Assembly: GCA_963606965.1 (NCBI GenBank)
Contig: CAVDAL010000020.1
Span: forward strand, 1-44,446
Origin: CAVDAL01 sp963606965
Lineage (GTDB): Bacteria; Actinomycetota; Coriobacteriia; Coriobacteriales; QAMH01
Reading direction: 5' to 3'
DNA length: 44,446 bases
Translations under genes and position numbers: made by a program
The notes under the pieces: generated by a model
Database searches by the model: none
The model's input: only the letters and a program-made list of their open reading frames with translations
What the model was told of the DNA's origin: nothing
Shown: piece by piece, positions 25,528 through 35,800 of the stretch
How positions within the stretch are numbered: position 1 is the stretch's first letter
How the letters are laid out: every line of letters begins with the position of its first letter

Positions 25528-25957
25528 TTGTAAATACCTTCCAATCGCGCTCGATAGTTCTAGACAATTTTCCAACTTGTTCATCAAGACCATTCAAAAT
25601 CTGCATGAGCCTCCAACTTTCGGATTGAGCACGCTTCAATTCTGCTAATATTTCCTTTTCAGAATTCTCAACAGAATTACGAAATTTCTTCAATCGTTTC
25701 AACGCATCACTATACTCGCCTTTTTTTGTTGCCTTACATGACTTACCACGCCAGTTGACATCAATTTTAATTTTAGAAAACTCCGAAAACGCTTGATTTG
25801 CATAATTGTGGGCTGTTCGCACATGTTTGAGAGCTTGCTTCAGTTTCTCGATCTTTGCATCAAGCGCCAACTGTTCGTTCTTACGTCGCTCAATCTGTTG
25901 CAGAATACTTGTCTTTTTGAGCTGGTTTTGCCGTATCGATGCTTCTGTAATTTCCAT
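25508..25957 (-). CDS. YwqH-like (DUF5082-type) helical protein
   Basis: 149-residue protein with an N-terminal coiled coil (MEITEASIRQNQLKKTSIL then EQLALDAKIEKLKQALKHV) and a central WRG turn (VNWRGKSCKA, about 90-100) followed by a second helix, the WXG-like hairpin typical of DUF5082/YwqH. These proteins accompany LXG effectors in T7SSb loci. ATG 25957 has AGGA 5 nt upstream and lies 7 nt after the DUF4176 gene; the longer in-frame reading upstream overlaps that gene and is rejected. Confidence 0.68.
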   Translation of the reverse strand: MEITEASIRQNQLKKTSILQQIERRKNEQLALDAKIEKLKQALKHVRTAHNYANQAFSEFSKIKIDVNWRGKSCKATKKGEYSDALKRLKKFRNSVENSEKEILAELKRAQSESWRLMQILNGLDEQVGKLSRTIERDWKVFTNGQNQC

Positions 25958-25964
25958 ACCTGTC

Positions 25965-26285
25965 CTACCACTCACCATCAGGGTTAGGATTACCCTTTTC
26001 AACATTAAGTTCCATAACGGCAGCACTAATCGCTTTCATAAGCTCTATATCCTCATCATCCGAATGCCCTTCGAATAAAACAGTATCAATACAATCATGA
26101 TTACTATAAATAACGTTATCGCCAATAAGTCCTTCAGGATAAAAGCAAAAACTATAGTCATAGTATTCGCGCTTATTTCCATCAAGATCAACCAAAAGGG
26201 CACGATTAAGTACCATTAGTTTTTTCTCAGAGCCTTTTAAGGTCACAATTGATCCTAAAGCCAAATATTCAGGAGGTTTAATCAT
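25965..26285 (-). CDS. DUF4176 T7SS-associated protein
   Basis: 106-residue protein with the DUF4176 pattern LALGSIVTLKGSEKKLMVLNRALL, YYDYSFCFYPEGLIGD, FNHEDI-like YSNHDCIDTVLFEGHSDDEDIEL. This family is almost always found in T7SSb loci next to EssC or LXG genes; its function is not known. AGGTG is 5 nt upstream of the ATG and the EssC-like gene ends 8 nt before it. Confidence 0.8.
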   Translation of the reverse strand: MIKPPEYLALGSIVTLKGSEKKLMVLNRALLVDLDGNKREYYDYSFCFYPEGLIGDNVIYSNHDCIDTVLFEGHSDDEDIELMKAISAAVMELNVEKGNPNPDGEW

Positions 26286-26293
26286 ATCTACAC

Positions 26294-29200
26294 CTATCTC
26301 TTAGATTCTTTCTTTGACACAAGATGAACCAACCGCGCCGAACCGCCTTCAATCAAATATCCCTTCTTTGCATTCATCTGCGAATCAGGAATAAATTTGG
26401 CGTTATAAAGCGCATTTATGCTGTTTTGCGAATCAGCACCAGACCCAACCCACAATCCATCCCTATTAGTAAGATGTGTTTTAAACCAGTCTTCATATGT
26501 AGGTGTCGCTGCTGAGGACGAATCAACGAGCAAAACCATGACAACACCTCCCGCTCTGAGATTAGCAAGATACTTTCTGATTGTAGTAGCATCAGAACTA
26601 GAGCAACTATTAAGGAAATCGACAGCACCTGTAAACACAAGTAAAACCGGACGAGACGCATCACATCTGTCATCCATCAATTTCTTGATATAGTTCAGAG
26701 CACGGTCACTCTTTTGTGTTGCAAAAGCACATTCAGCAGGCTTTTTCTCTAAATATGCAGCAGTATCCAAAAGCACGGTATCGCGCTCCTCGACAAGACT
26801 AACACTCTCCATAAATGCCGTAAGAAAACTCACACCTTCTTTGCGCTTTTGAAAAACACACCGCGAAAGTGGAGAGTCAGCATAATCAAGTGTAGCGACG
26901 TGCAAATTATCGTCGAATACTCCAATTGGAACCAGTAATGGATTGTCCTTATATTCGAGAGAAATATCAGTTTCAACATATTCAGGAGCAAGCGGTACAG
27001 AAGGGGCAAAATCACCTTGTTCTTGCTTTTCTACTTCAAGGCAAACTTGCTGGATATAATCGTAAGCAGACTGATCTTCTGCACAAACCGAAGCACTTTG
27101 GAATTCAAAGACGCTTTCTTCAATGCGCACAAGACCGCGCCCGAAACCATGTGGCTTGGGCACCCCGTGCATAGATCCAAACAGCATAAGATAGTCGCTC
27201 GGATCTGCCAAATCACACGCAAGCACCTGTCGAAAATTACTGCGTAATCTCATGCGAACAGATGAGACAGTATCCGCTGTCATAACAACACGAATCCCAA
27301 CTTGAGCAGACTCGCGCACAAAGCTGACAAAGGAATCTTCATAGTGCTCGTATGTCTCAAAAAACGCAGCTACGTCATTAAGCACAATGAGAATGGCTGG
27401 GCATCCTTCATTTTTCTCGCTATAGCGTACATACGATCCGCCATATGGAGCAAACAGAGCACGACGCTTGGTAATAACATCATGTATAAATGTAAAGAAA
27501 CGCCTGACTTTTTCCTCGTCATCAACAAGAATGATATCGCCAACCTGCGGAGCCTTTGCAAACGCCGTCAAAGCCTGTGTACCAAAATCAAAAATATATG
27601 CATTAAAATCAGAAGCGGTTTGGCTTTTAACAAGCGACAGAAGCATTGACTGAAGAATCTGTTCGACACCTGAATCGGATGTTCCATAGATAATTGCATT
27701 GCCTTCCTCAAGAAGAGGCAACGCTAACAACTCTTGACGCTGGTGCGCAGGATCATCATAGATGCCAACTATAGGCATAAGAACTTGATGGTTTTGCGAA
27801 ATATCAGAAAAACGCGTGCAAACTTCGCCCAAAGTAATATGATTCGGAATTGGTTCAAGCCATAATTTTTTCGCATGTATCTCTTGTTCAAGTGCAACAT
27901 GTTCTATATGTTGCAACAAGACGACAATCTCTGATTCGATTGGGATAGACTCGTCTCTTTCTAGTTGCGGTTTCACAGACAACAACGCACGACCAGTGTC
28001 AGAAACATACTCAACAACACTTGTTGTATCCCCAGCGCTAGCATTGGGATCATAGGCAACACCTGTGTACCCAGACTGCCCCATTGCAAAGTATTCGTTG
28101 TAGCCAACCATAAGAAAGAAGCGACCAGTTTGAGTTATCTCCGCTGCATCTGGGCGGCGGATTATCTCTTGCGAATCAGCAGCATCGGCCACCTTTAGAC
28201 TTATCTTAAAACGCGAGTTTGACCAAATCTGATCATTCACAACACCTGAAGGTTTCTGCGTTGCAAGAACAAGATGTACACCAAGAGAACGTCCAATACG
28301 AGCTGCTGATATAAGTTCGTCCATAAAATCAGGTTCTTGTTGTTTAAGCTCTGCAAATTCATCAGCAATAAGAATGAGATGCGGACAGGGTTCTTTGACC
28401 TGCCCTTGCCGGTATAGGTCAAGATAACGATAAATATCAACATTATCGCCACCAGTAACTTCTCGAGCAGCATTAAATAAAGCTTGCCTGCGTTTCAGCT
28501 CACTCTGAATTGAAGTTAGACTCCTAGTAATAGCTGCACCATCAAGATTTGTTATAGTTCCCGCAAGATGTGGCAGCGTAACTCTGCTGTTCTCAAAAGC
28601 TCTTGCAAGACCGCCACCCTTATAATCAATAAGAACAAATGCAACTTCCTCGGGAGAATAGTTCACAGCCATAGAAAGCACATATGTGATAATAAATTCA
28701 GATTTACCTGAACCTGTTGTGCCAGCAATAAGGCCATGTGGCCCATGATAGTCTTCATGTAAATTAAGTACAAAGGGCTCGCCTGCTGTTCCACGTCCCA
28801 CCACGGCAGCAAGTGTCTCAGATGTATTATTTGTACGCCAACGAGCTGCAATATTAAGATGTTCAACATTCTTGACATCAAACATCTCGAGAAAACCTAA
28901 TCTCTCTGGCAACTCGTTTTCCGTATCCTGAATATCTAATTCAACAGCCGAAATAATCGTCGCAAACTTATTCGCCTCAGAAATAGAGATTTTTTTATCT
29001 AAAGCAAAAAATTTTTTCTTTCCTGAGGGGTCGTCCCTGTCCATTTGAAAACCAGAAGCGCCCTCAATTCCTATTACCGATTTGCATTGACGAGGCAACT
29101 CGTGTAGCTGGCGAGCACATGCAATAAAAGCAAAGCCTTTATTATCTTTGAGCTCCAGGATGTCTCGCAAAGCACCAACCTTGTCATATACCCTTTTAGA

Positions 29201-30844
29201 AGGACAAATCACAACATAATAGGGACGAGCATTACGTGCATCAAAACGTTCACTTTCACAACGATTTGCTAGTTCTCGTTCAAGCAACATTCCCAAAACA
29301 TTTGCTGATTCGAGAGTCGTAGAATAGTAGCGCATCACTTTCTTATTATCAAAACAATGGGGTAAATATGATACGAAACGCCAAGAGTCTTTTTGTTCAT
29401 CATCACACATCAAGACAATCTTCACATCTTCATAGGAATGCAATGTAGCTATCTGGATAATTAGCTGACGAACAAACGCATCAGTATCTGATTCGACGCC
29501 GACAACTCCAAGAATTGGTGAGGATATAAGCGAATACGAAAGCGGTACATTTTCAAGGATGCGAGGTTCTTTAGAAAACGATTCAACAACACTCCGCAAA
29601 TCGTCTTCTTCAACTGTAAAGTGAACATCAGGAAATCTTACATCAGCGCATAAATCTTCATTTCCGATTCCAACTCGCAACTCAAGATAATCCCTATGGA
29701 GAGAAGTGCGAGACATAAGAAATTCATCTACCTCAGTAGCATGCTCAATACACACATGAGCAGAAACCCTATTTTCAATGAGAATCTCTTTTTGCAGCTG
29801 CATTTCACGATAAAGATCAGTGCGGAGTCCATTCAAGTACTGTGCATATGCGCTCCGACGCTGCCCTTCCTTGAATTCGAATTTTTTATTTTGATATTTC
29901 TTATTGAGCATTGGCCACAAAACACTTCCGGTGAGCATTGCTACAGCCATAGCCACCATTGGAATTGCACGCCAAATGTTGCTTCCTTGTCCGACTATAT
30001 ACATTATCGACACAGAAGCGGACATAACAGACGCAAGAGCCATAACTAGAGATGGTCCAATGCGCATGGCAATGGGAGTCTCGTCTTGTTGCTCACGCTG
30101 CGGCGGAGAATCTACTATAAAATTCTTACGCTCGATAGAACGAGCAAATCTAAGCGCAGGATAAAAGAACTCCTCATTTTCAAAATGATTATCTCGAGAT
30201 AAATCAACAGCATCATGCGGCTGGTATACAACAGCCGCATCACAGGACTGCATCGACACTAAGCCTTGAGGATTATTAAAGGATATAAAGCGATTTCCAA
30301 TAGTGATAACAAGCCCAAGAATGGTGATGATATCACCAGAAGAAAGTGAATACTCCTCATTCTTCCTAAGCCGTTTTCCATTAACGAAAACCCCATTTGA
30401 AGAGTCCATGTCGATAATAAAAAACGCACCTGCACGTAGCGCAATACATGCATGATGACTCGAAACAAATTGCGAGCCATACACTAAAACGTTATCTCGG
30501 GAGCGGCCGATAGTAATATCTACATCAGATGAAAACCCAATAGCTGAACTTGTCTTATCAAAATCTGTCGAAGGACGACACACAACAATCTCTTCTGATT
30601 CTTCTGAACAAAGAGTAAAGATTGTCATCCTATCATAGGGAACAAGGAACGCTTCGCGATCACCAGTGTCACGCGAGCCGCGAAGCGTATATCCCACACA
30701 CGGAGTTACTTTCCAACCATCAACGCAAGCTTCCGCAAAGGCAATTTTGCACTTTTCACCATTAACAAGCCAGTGTCCTCCTTGCCTGTCTTCAGGTAAT
30801 GCCGTAGAAGAAATTGTACTATTTGACTGAATTGACACAAACAT
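26294..30844 (-). CDS. essC: EssC-like T7SS membrane ATPase (FHA-TM-FtsK/SpoIIIE)
   Basis: Motor of the T7SS, 1516 residues, matching EssC length. Order: N-terminal beta-rich/FHA region with an evident FHA at about 110-187 (ITIGRSRDN, VSSHHACI, DSSNGVFVNG), two membrane helices at about 264-310, then three FtsK/SpoIIIE-type domains. Domain 1 is intact: Walker A GTTGSGKS at 708-715 and Walker B LILIADEFAEL with Asp 828. Domains 2 and 3 have lost the P-loop Lys: GTSDSGVE at 1054-1061 and a QKRKEGVS-like segment near 1330. ATG 30844 has AAAGGGA upstream and lies 37 nt after the WXG100 stop; an upstream in-frame ATG (30967) would overlap that gene and is rejected. Confidence 0.9.
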   Translation of the reverse strand: MFVSIQSNSTISSTALPEDRQGGHWLVNGEKCKIAFAEACVDGWKVTPCVGYTLRGSRDTGDREAFLVPYDRMTIFTLCSEESEEIVVCRPSTDFDKTSSAIGFSSDVDITIGRSRDNVLVYGSQFVSSHHACIALRAGAFFIIDMDSSNGVFVNGKRLRKNEEYSLSSGDIITILGLVITIGNRFISFNNPQGLVSMQSCDAAVVYQPHDAVDLSRDNHFENEEFFYPALRFARSIERKNFIVDSPPQREQQDETPIAMRIGPSLVMALASVMSASVSIMYIVGQGSNIWRAIPMVAMAVAMLTGSVLWPMLNKKYQNKKFEFKEGQRRSAYAQYLNGLRTDLYREMQLQKEILIENRVSAHVCIEHATEVDEFLMSRTSLHRDYLELRVGIGNEDLCADVRFPDVHFTVEEDDLRSVVESFSKEPRILENVPLSYSLISSPILGVVGVESDTDAFVRQLIIQIATLHSYEDVKIVLMCDDEQKDSWRFVSYLPHCFDNKKVMRYYSTTLESANVLGMLLERELANRCESERFDARNARPYYVVICPSKRVYDKVGALRDILELKDNKGFAFIACARQLHELPRQCKSVIGIEGASGFQMDRDDPSGKKKFFALDKKISISEANKFATIISAVELDIQDTENELPERLGFLEMFDVKNVEHLNIAARWRTNNTSETLAAVVGRGTAGEPFVLNLHEDYHGPHGLIAGTTGSGKSEFIITYVLSMAVNYSPEEVAFVLIDYKGGGLARAFENSRVTLPHLAGTITNLDGAAITRSLTSIQSELKRRQALFNAAREVTGGDNVDIYRYLDLYRQGQVKEPCPHLILIADEFAELKQQEPDFMDELISAARIGRSLGVHLVLATQKPSGVVNDQIWSNSRFKISLKVADAADSQEIIRRPDAAEITQTGRFFLMVGYNEYFAMGQSGYTGVAYDPNASAGDTTSVVEYVSDTGRALLSVKPQLERDESIPIESEIVVLLQHIEHVALEQEIHAKKLWLEPIPNHITLGEVCTRFSDISQNHQVLMPIVGIYDDPAHQRQELLALPLLEEGNAIIYGTSDSGVEQILQSMLLSLVKSQTASDFNAYIFDFGTQALTAFAKAPQVGDIILVDDEEKVRRFFTFIHDVITKRRALFAPYGGSYVRYSEKNEGCPAILIVLNDVAAFFETYEHYEDSFVSFVRESAQVGIRVVMTADTVSSVRMRLRSNFRQVLACDLADPSDYLMLFGSMHGVPKPHGFGRGLVRIEESVFEFQSASVCAEDQSAYDYIQQVCLEVEKQEQGDFAPSVPLAPEYVETDISLEYKDNPLLVPIGVFDDNLHVATLDYADSPLSRCVFQKRKEGVSFLTAFMESVSLVEERDTVLLDTAAYLEKKPAECAFATQKSDRALNYIKKLMDDRCDASRPVLLVFTGAVDFLNSCSSSDATTIRKYLANLRAGGVVMVLLVDSSSAATPTYEDWFKTHLTNRDGLWVGSGADSQNSINALYNAKFIPDSQMNAKKGYLIEGGSARLVHLVSKKESKR

Positions 30845-30881
30845 GCTGCGAGTTCCCTTTATCCCTGTACCAGCCGTTTCC

Positions 30882-31178
30882 TTAGGCTCTAAACCCGCTA
30901 GCAATACTTGCGTCTTGTTCTTCGAGCGAAGTTGCAGTTTTGTCGAGAGCTTGAGAAATTTCTTCAATCATTTCCTGCGCCTTTTGGAAATTTGGCTTAA
31001 GTTCAGACGTGTAGCGTTGGTAATATGCCTGACTTGCTTCGCCTTCCCATTCGCTTTGAAGATTGTTCAACAAGCTATCCATCGATGAGATAACCTGAGC
31101 AACATTCTGCGCTTCGTTGCGATACTGCCCTGCACGCTGACGCATTGTGTCTGGACTAATCTTAATGTTTCCTGCCAT
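30882..31178 (-). CDS. esxA: WXG100-family T7SS substrate (EsxA-like)
   Basis: 98-residue helical hairpin with the WXG turn as W44-E-G46 (LQSEWEGEASQAYYQRY) and a C-terminal acidic helix (SLEEQDASIA). WXG100 proteins are secreted as dimers by T7SS and are needed for apparatus function. It is preceded by AAAGGA 6 nt before the ATG, and directly followed by the EssC-like gene. It is the only WXG100 gene in the window. Confidence 0.92.
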   Translation of the reverse strand: MAGNIKISPDTMRQRAGQYRNEAQNVAQVISSMDSLLNNLQSEWEGEASQAYYQRYTSELKPNFQKAQEMIEEISQALDKTATSLEEQDASIASGFRA

Positions 31179-31201
31179 GATAATTCCTTTCCATTTACTT
31201 A

Positions 31202-31219
31202 CATGACCACGTGGCCATG
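31202..31219. repeat. 18-bp near-perfect palindrome before the WXG100 gene
   Basis: CATGACCACGTGGCCATG is symmetric except for one base pair and has a perfect CCACGTGG core. It lies in the 57-nt gap between the zinc-ribbon FHA gene and the WXG100 gene, 23 nt before the WXG100 start. It could be an operator or an mRNA hairpin shielding or stabilising the highly expressed esxA message. Confidence 0.55.
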
Positions 31220-31235
31220 AATTACCAAATATCTG

Positions 31236-32648
31236 TTAATTAAAAGTAATTACAACTTTAAGTACCTCGCTACCGAGTTTCAATTCAGCACCTTCGTGTA
31301 ATCTAACGACTTCACCTGGCGTCAAAACAGTGCCATCGACACTCGTCTTGTTCGTCGAGTTGAGATCTTCAATCACGATATCGTCATTGTGTTTAATAAT
31401 GCGAGCATGAGTGCGGCTGATGGAACTGTTACCATCAATGCGAACGTCTGCAGCAGTTCCCTTGCCAATAACCGCAGGGAAGCTTTTTATTGCTATCTCT
31501 TCACCATTCTGGCGACGCAATACTATTCCGCGTTCAAGACAAGTCGTTCCCATATCATCCCCGACTAGAAGCGTTGTACCCATGTCGTCTCCACCCAAAA
31601 GCGTTGTACCAGTATCAGCACCAACTGGTTGCATTTGCGAAGAATAATATGCATTTTCTCTTTGTTGTTTTGGCATATTTTGCTGCCTTGACATATCGTC
31701 TTTCCACTCAGGTGCAAATCTATTGATCCAATGCGAAAGTGCACGATATGAAACAAGTTCAGAAATAGATTCACAACAAGAGGAGAGATATTTACCCACA
31801 AGGAAAAAGAAAAAGAAACCAAGTCCCGTTTGCGCTAAGTTGTATAACACACCATTAAGGTTTCCATACCGTAAAAAGTACATAAACCCGTAAGCATATT
31901 CGCTAAATATAAGATAGAACAGCCCAAAAAGAATAATTAAACAAACGCCGAATACAAGTCCTGTAAGTATTTTGGGAATATATACAGCACAAAATAAAGC
32001 ACCAAGTTTCTTGCGTCGGAAGGCGTTCCAAACCTTAGAGAGCTCAAAACAAGCACCACAGCGTCTTGCGACAACGCCTTTCATAACGCAGAGATCAGCA
32101 AACATCTTCATAAATACTGAAAGAAGAAGTATCACAATGAATGTAACCAAAGAGATCAATAAGAACACAGTGAGAGAATCCTCGAAAAGGTTTTGTATTT
32201 TACCCAATACAAAACCTACAACACCAAGCACAAGGGAAACCAATATAGAGATAAGAACGTTATAGGCTCCATAGGTAAAAGAACCATCTGCAAATATCTT
32301 TTTTGGCAGTTCTTTACTCTCTCCATGAACGAGACCTCGTCCCCATTTCATAGCATATCCTGGGGCAACCCAGTTAAGAATGGGAATGAATTTTATCAGT
32401 GCCAAGAGAAATACTTTTTTTATCCACCCTTGAGACTTTCTCAAATCGCTCCATGCGGAGGACACAACCCCTTCGACAGGGGCAGCTTGTTGATATCCTG
32501 TTGAAACGGAAGTAGAGCCGTCTGCTACACCAAAAGTAGGAGATTGAGGAGCAGGATGTCCTTTATCAGTCATTTTTAACGAAGCACCACAGACTACACA
32601 ATATGCAGATCCATCTTTATTGGGACTCCCACAACTATTACAATACAT
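31236..32648 (-). CDS. Zinc-ribbon, multi-TM, FHA protein of the T7SS locus
   Basis: 470 residues: N-terminal zinc ribbon CNSC..CVVC (about 3-20), a DUF4013-like membrane block (about 75-305, five or six hydrophobic helices, opening with FIPILNWVAPGYAMKWGRGLV), a repeat region at about 342-372 with three copies of GTT[LC]L separated by GGDDM/VGDDM, and a C-terminal FHA domain (VIGKGTAADVRI, SISRTHARI, DLNSTNKTSVDG). The GTT repeats look like phosphothreonine sites for the locus kinase. It could be the membrane component replacing EsaA/EssA, but that is inference. An FHA plus its own Thr sites also resembles the GarA self-binding switch. Confidence 0.78.
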   Translation of the reverse strand: MYCNSCGSPNKDGSAYCVVCGASLKMTDKGHPAPQSPTFGVADGSTSVSTGYQQAAPVEGVVSSAWSDLRKSQGWIKKVFLLALIKFIPILNWVAPGYAMKWGRGLVHGESKELPKKIFADGSFTYGAYNVLISILVSLVLGVVGFVLGKIQNLFEDSLTVFLLISLVTFIVILLLSVFMKMFADLCVMKGVVARRCGACFELSKVWNAFRRKKLGALFCAVYIPKILTGLVFGVCLIILFGLFYLIFSEYAYGFMYFLRYGNLNGVLYNLAQTGLGFFFFFLVGKYLSSCCESISELVSYRALSHWINRFAPEWKDDMSRQQNMPKQQRENAYYSSQMQPVGADTGTTLLGGDDMGTTLLVGDDMGTTCLERGIVLRRQNGEEIAIKSFPAVIGKGTAADVRIDGNSSISRTHARIIKHNDDIVIEDLNSTNKTSVDGTVLTPGEVVRLHEGAELKLGSEVLKVVITFN

Positions 32649-32855
32649 TTATTCTTTCAATCCTTTCAAAAAAATCTTTATCACAGAACTCACTTTTTAT
32701 CGTTACGGCTAATTGCATGAATATGTACCGATCCGCTCTTATCGAGCATATCTGCATAACCGCCAACAGCAGACAACTGACAAAAAGTTAACTAAATAAA
32801 ACACAACCAGGGTTTGTTCATACCATCTAGCAAAAACAATTCTCTTCTGCAATCC

Positions 32856-35800
32856 TTATGCTTCTTGAGACTTCTTGCGCTTCGCAAGTAAGACAATAAT
32901 TGCACCAACAAGAAGCAATATCACAACAACAGACACAATGAAAAGCGGAATATTATGTAGCCAACGTAGGAAGAAATTACTATTGATAAAGACAGAAGGG
33001 GTTGTATATTCGCCCGTATTCCCTGCCATATCTTCATACTCAATTTTGACAACCTGACTGCTCGAACTTTCCTTAAGCGTTAGACCAAATTTGGCATCAT
33101 GTGCCCCACTGAGTTTTCTAAGAGATGCACCTGGGTTATTTGCTGTCATAGAAACTTCGCCATTAGCATCGCCATCACCGAATTCCCCAACAACTTGATC
33201 GTTGACTTTGATTTTTGCTGATCTAATCGCAATATTGTCCTCAAGATTTAACTTAACTTCATGCTGAGAAGCAGCGACAGTACTTTCTTCGAACCCACTC
33301 GAAGTACAGACAGGGCTAACATTGTCATACACAAGCATGATATCAGCAGAATTTGTGCGCTGCTCATTTTTCTTCGCCATAGTGTTCTCGGATTCATGTC
33401 CGGCATTATCAACCGAATGCAATGTGATTTGATATGTACCGTTATCTACAAAATTCGAACTCTTAATTTTATATTCGTATGCTGGCCAGCTATTACCACT
33501 ACTCTTCGTAAAACTATAATCAACATTCTTTTCCAATTGAGAATTCTGATTGCCAAGAGTCATAGTTACCTGTGTTTTATCCTCTTGCAAACCACTGGGG
33601 TTTATCTCAGTAACATTAATATCGTGAATAGTCTGCTTACGCAAATATTTTGTTTCAAGCAATTCCGATGTAGCACTGCTCAAAATATATGTAGACCCGA
33701 AACGATTCACTGACCAATCAGCAGTCTTACTGTTTGTATTCCCAGCCATATCAACGGCTTTGACAGTCACGCGATAGACGCCATCACTAGATGCTTTGTA
33801 AGCTGGATCAGCACATTTTATAGATACCACCGTTGCGCTAGTGCTTCGTTTCTCTTTATAGGGACTTCCTTCATTGTTCCAACTAATAGCCTTGATGTCG
33901 CAGCTTGTTTTTGTACTGCCGTCGGCATTGGTGTCCTTAACATCAACTGAAAGTGGAGCATCTTTAGAAAATGCACGGTTCTTAGGGTTTGATATGCCAC
34001 CGACTTTAATAGAAATTTCAGGTTTTACTGTATCTATAACAAACTCATCGACTGTTACTTCATTAGAGGAATTCGATGCCAAATCCTGACCACTAACATT
34101 TAAGCTGTAAGTCCCCTGACCCGGAAAGCTTACTTTGATAGTGTGTGTATCACCTTTTGAAACCCAAGTACCTATTGAAGGAGGCGTATATTCTTTGCCG
34201 TTTCCTCCAGACGCTTTCATATCAATCACGAAATCATGTTTTGAGAAATTATGCTCCGTTACCGTCACCGTAGCAGTACGAGCTGCATTGTAATATTTAC
34301 CGTTACTAACATCGTCATTATCAAATTCGACCGAAGTTTTTGGAGCCGTATTATCTATAACAAATTCACCAGGACAATCAGCTTTTGCAACACGTCCAAT
34401 TACATCAGTAAAACTACACTTGCTAATCTTATAGACACCGTCTTTATCGAAAGAAACTAAATATTGATATTTGACGAGATTTTCATCACCTGACTCGATT
34501 TTAGAGCCATTTAGAATGCTCTTTAGAAGAACACTCTCTTTGCCACTCTTCCCATCTGGATACTTATATGAATAGGTGAAAACAGGATTATTTCCGCAAT
34601 ACTCAGATAGATATTTTTCAGCAACAGAAGCCACAGTAACTGTCAAAACTGCAGTACGTGTAGCCCCTTTATCTCTCTTGAAATACTTACCATTGACTGC
34701 ACTACTTCCCGTAAAATCCAAGGTGATTTCTGGAGCAGTGCTGTCTGAAATAACACGTCGTATTTCTTGTGGAACCTCTTTAGCATCATACAACGACTTG
34801 ACAATGTTGTTGCCTGCATAGTCGACCACATTAACTTTCCAATTTTTGATATTTATATCAGTATGATCATTGAGATCAATAGACCATTCTGTCTTTTGTT
34901 CATTACTTTCTGGGGAAGCATGACCATCTGCACCAACATCATCCACATCAAGTGACTTAATTCCAGAGCCGTCGCCATCTGAAACGTTCATAGTCACCTT
35001 AGCGGCCTGAGATGAATAGAAGATGCCCTTGACTGCGTCAAGTATCTTTGCAAATACTCCATCGTCACCTTTTGATTCGCTCGGCGAAATAATGAAGCTT
35101 TCATACTGAGGAGCAGCAGAATCATAGTAGCAAGAGCTTTCTGCCATAAAAACTGAACCATCAGTAGCCTTGACATAATACTTATGTAAATTAGGCTTCT
35201 CATTATCAGGATTACTGTCATTAGGGGTAACCTGAACAAGCTCACCATTTGCCTCAGAGAGCACGATAGTGTCAGCGTACTCTTCGTCTGCCCATTCAGC
35301 AGCAGAACCTGCAGTTTTGTCCGCAAGCTTCAGAGCATATCCGTCTGCCTTTACGCTGACTAATCCATCTTTACCACCGTTATACCAAATTTTTCCAGCA
35401 TCATCACTTGTAACTCCATGACGAGCATTGTCATCAGAGGCATTTGGGTCAGCATCACCATCGAACAATTCAACTTGAACTTCTCCTGCTGATTTAATTT
35501 GGAGATTAAGCTTGCTCTCATCTTCGAAATCAAGCACAGATTCATCAGAAATCAGCATCCCGGTATAAGCGTCTAATGTTTCAGGCAAAGAAAACGCGTC
35601 CTTCGCCATCTTTACAGACCCACCGCTATCATTCAAACTATATTCGTCTTCTTGCCACAATTTTTCCTTTGCAACGACAAGATTAAAGCTCGTCTCATCA
35701 GGCCCGATTGTTTTGTATTGAGAACTCTCAAGTTTACAATAATTATTTACGGCAGTCTGCTGATCAGCGGAACTTCTCAGATTCTGTGACTCAATGCCTT

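Noticed and set aside
30845..30967. N-terminal extension of the EssC-like protein
   Set aside because: It overlaps the WXG100 gene by 86 nt, while ATG 30844 has a Shine-Dalgarno and fits the gap.
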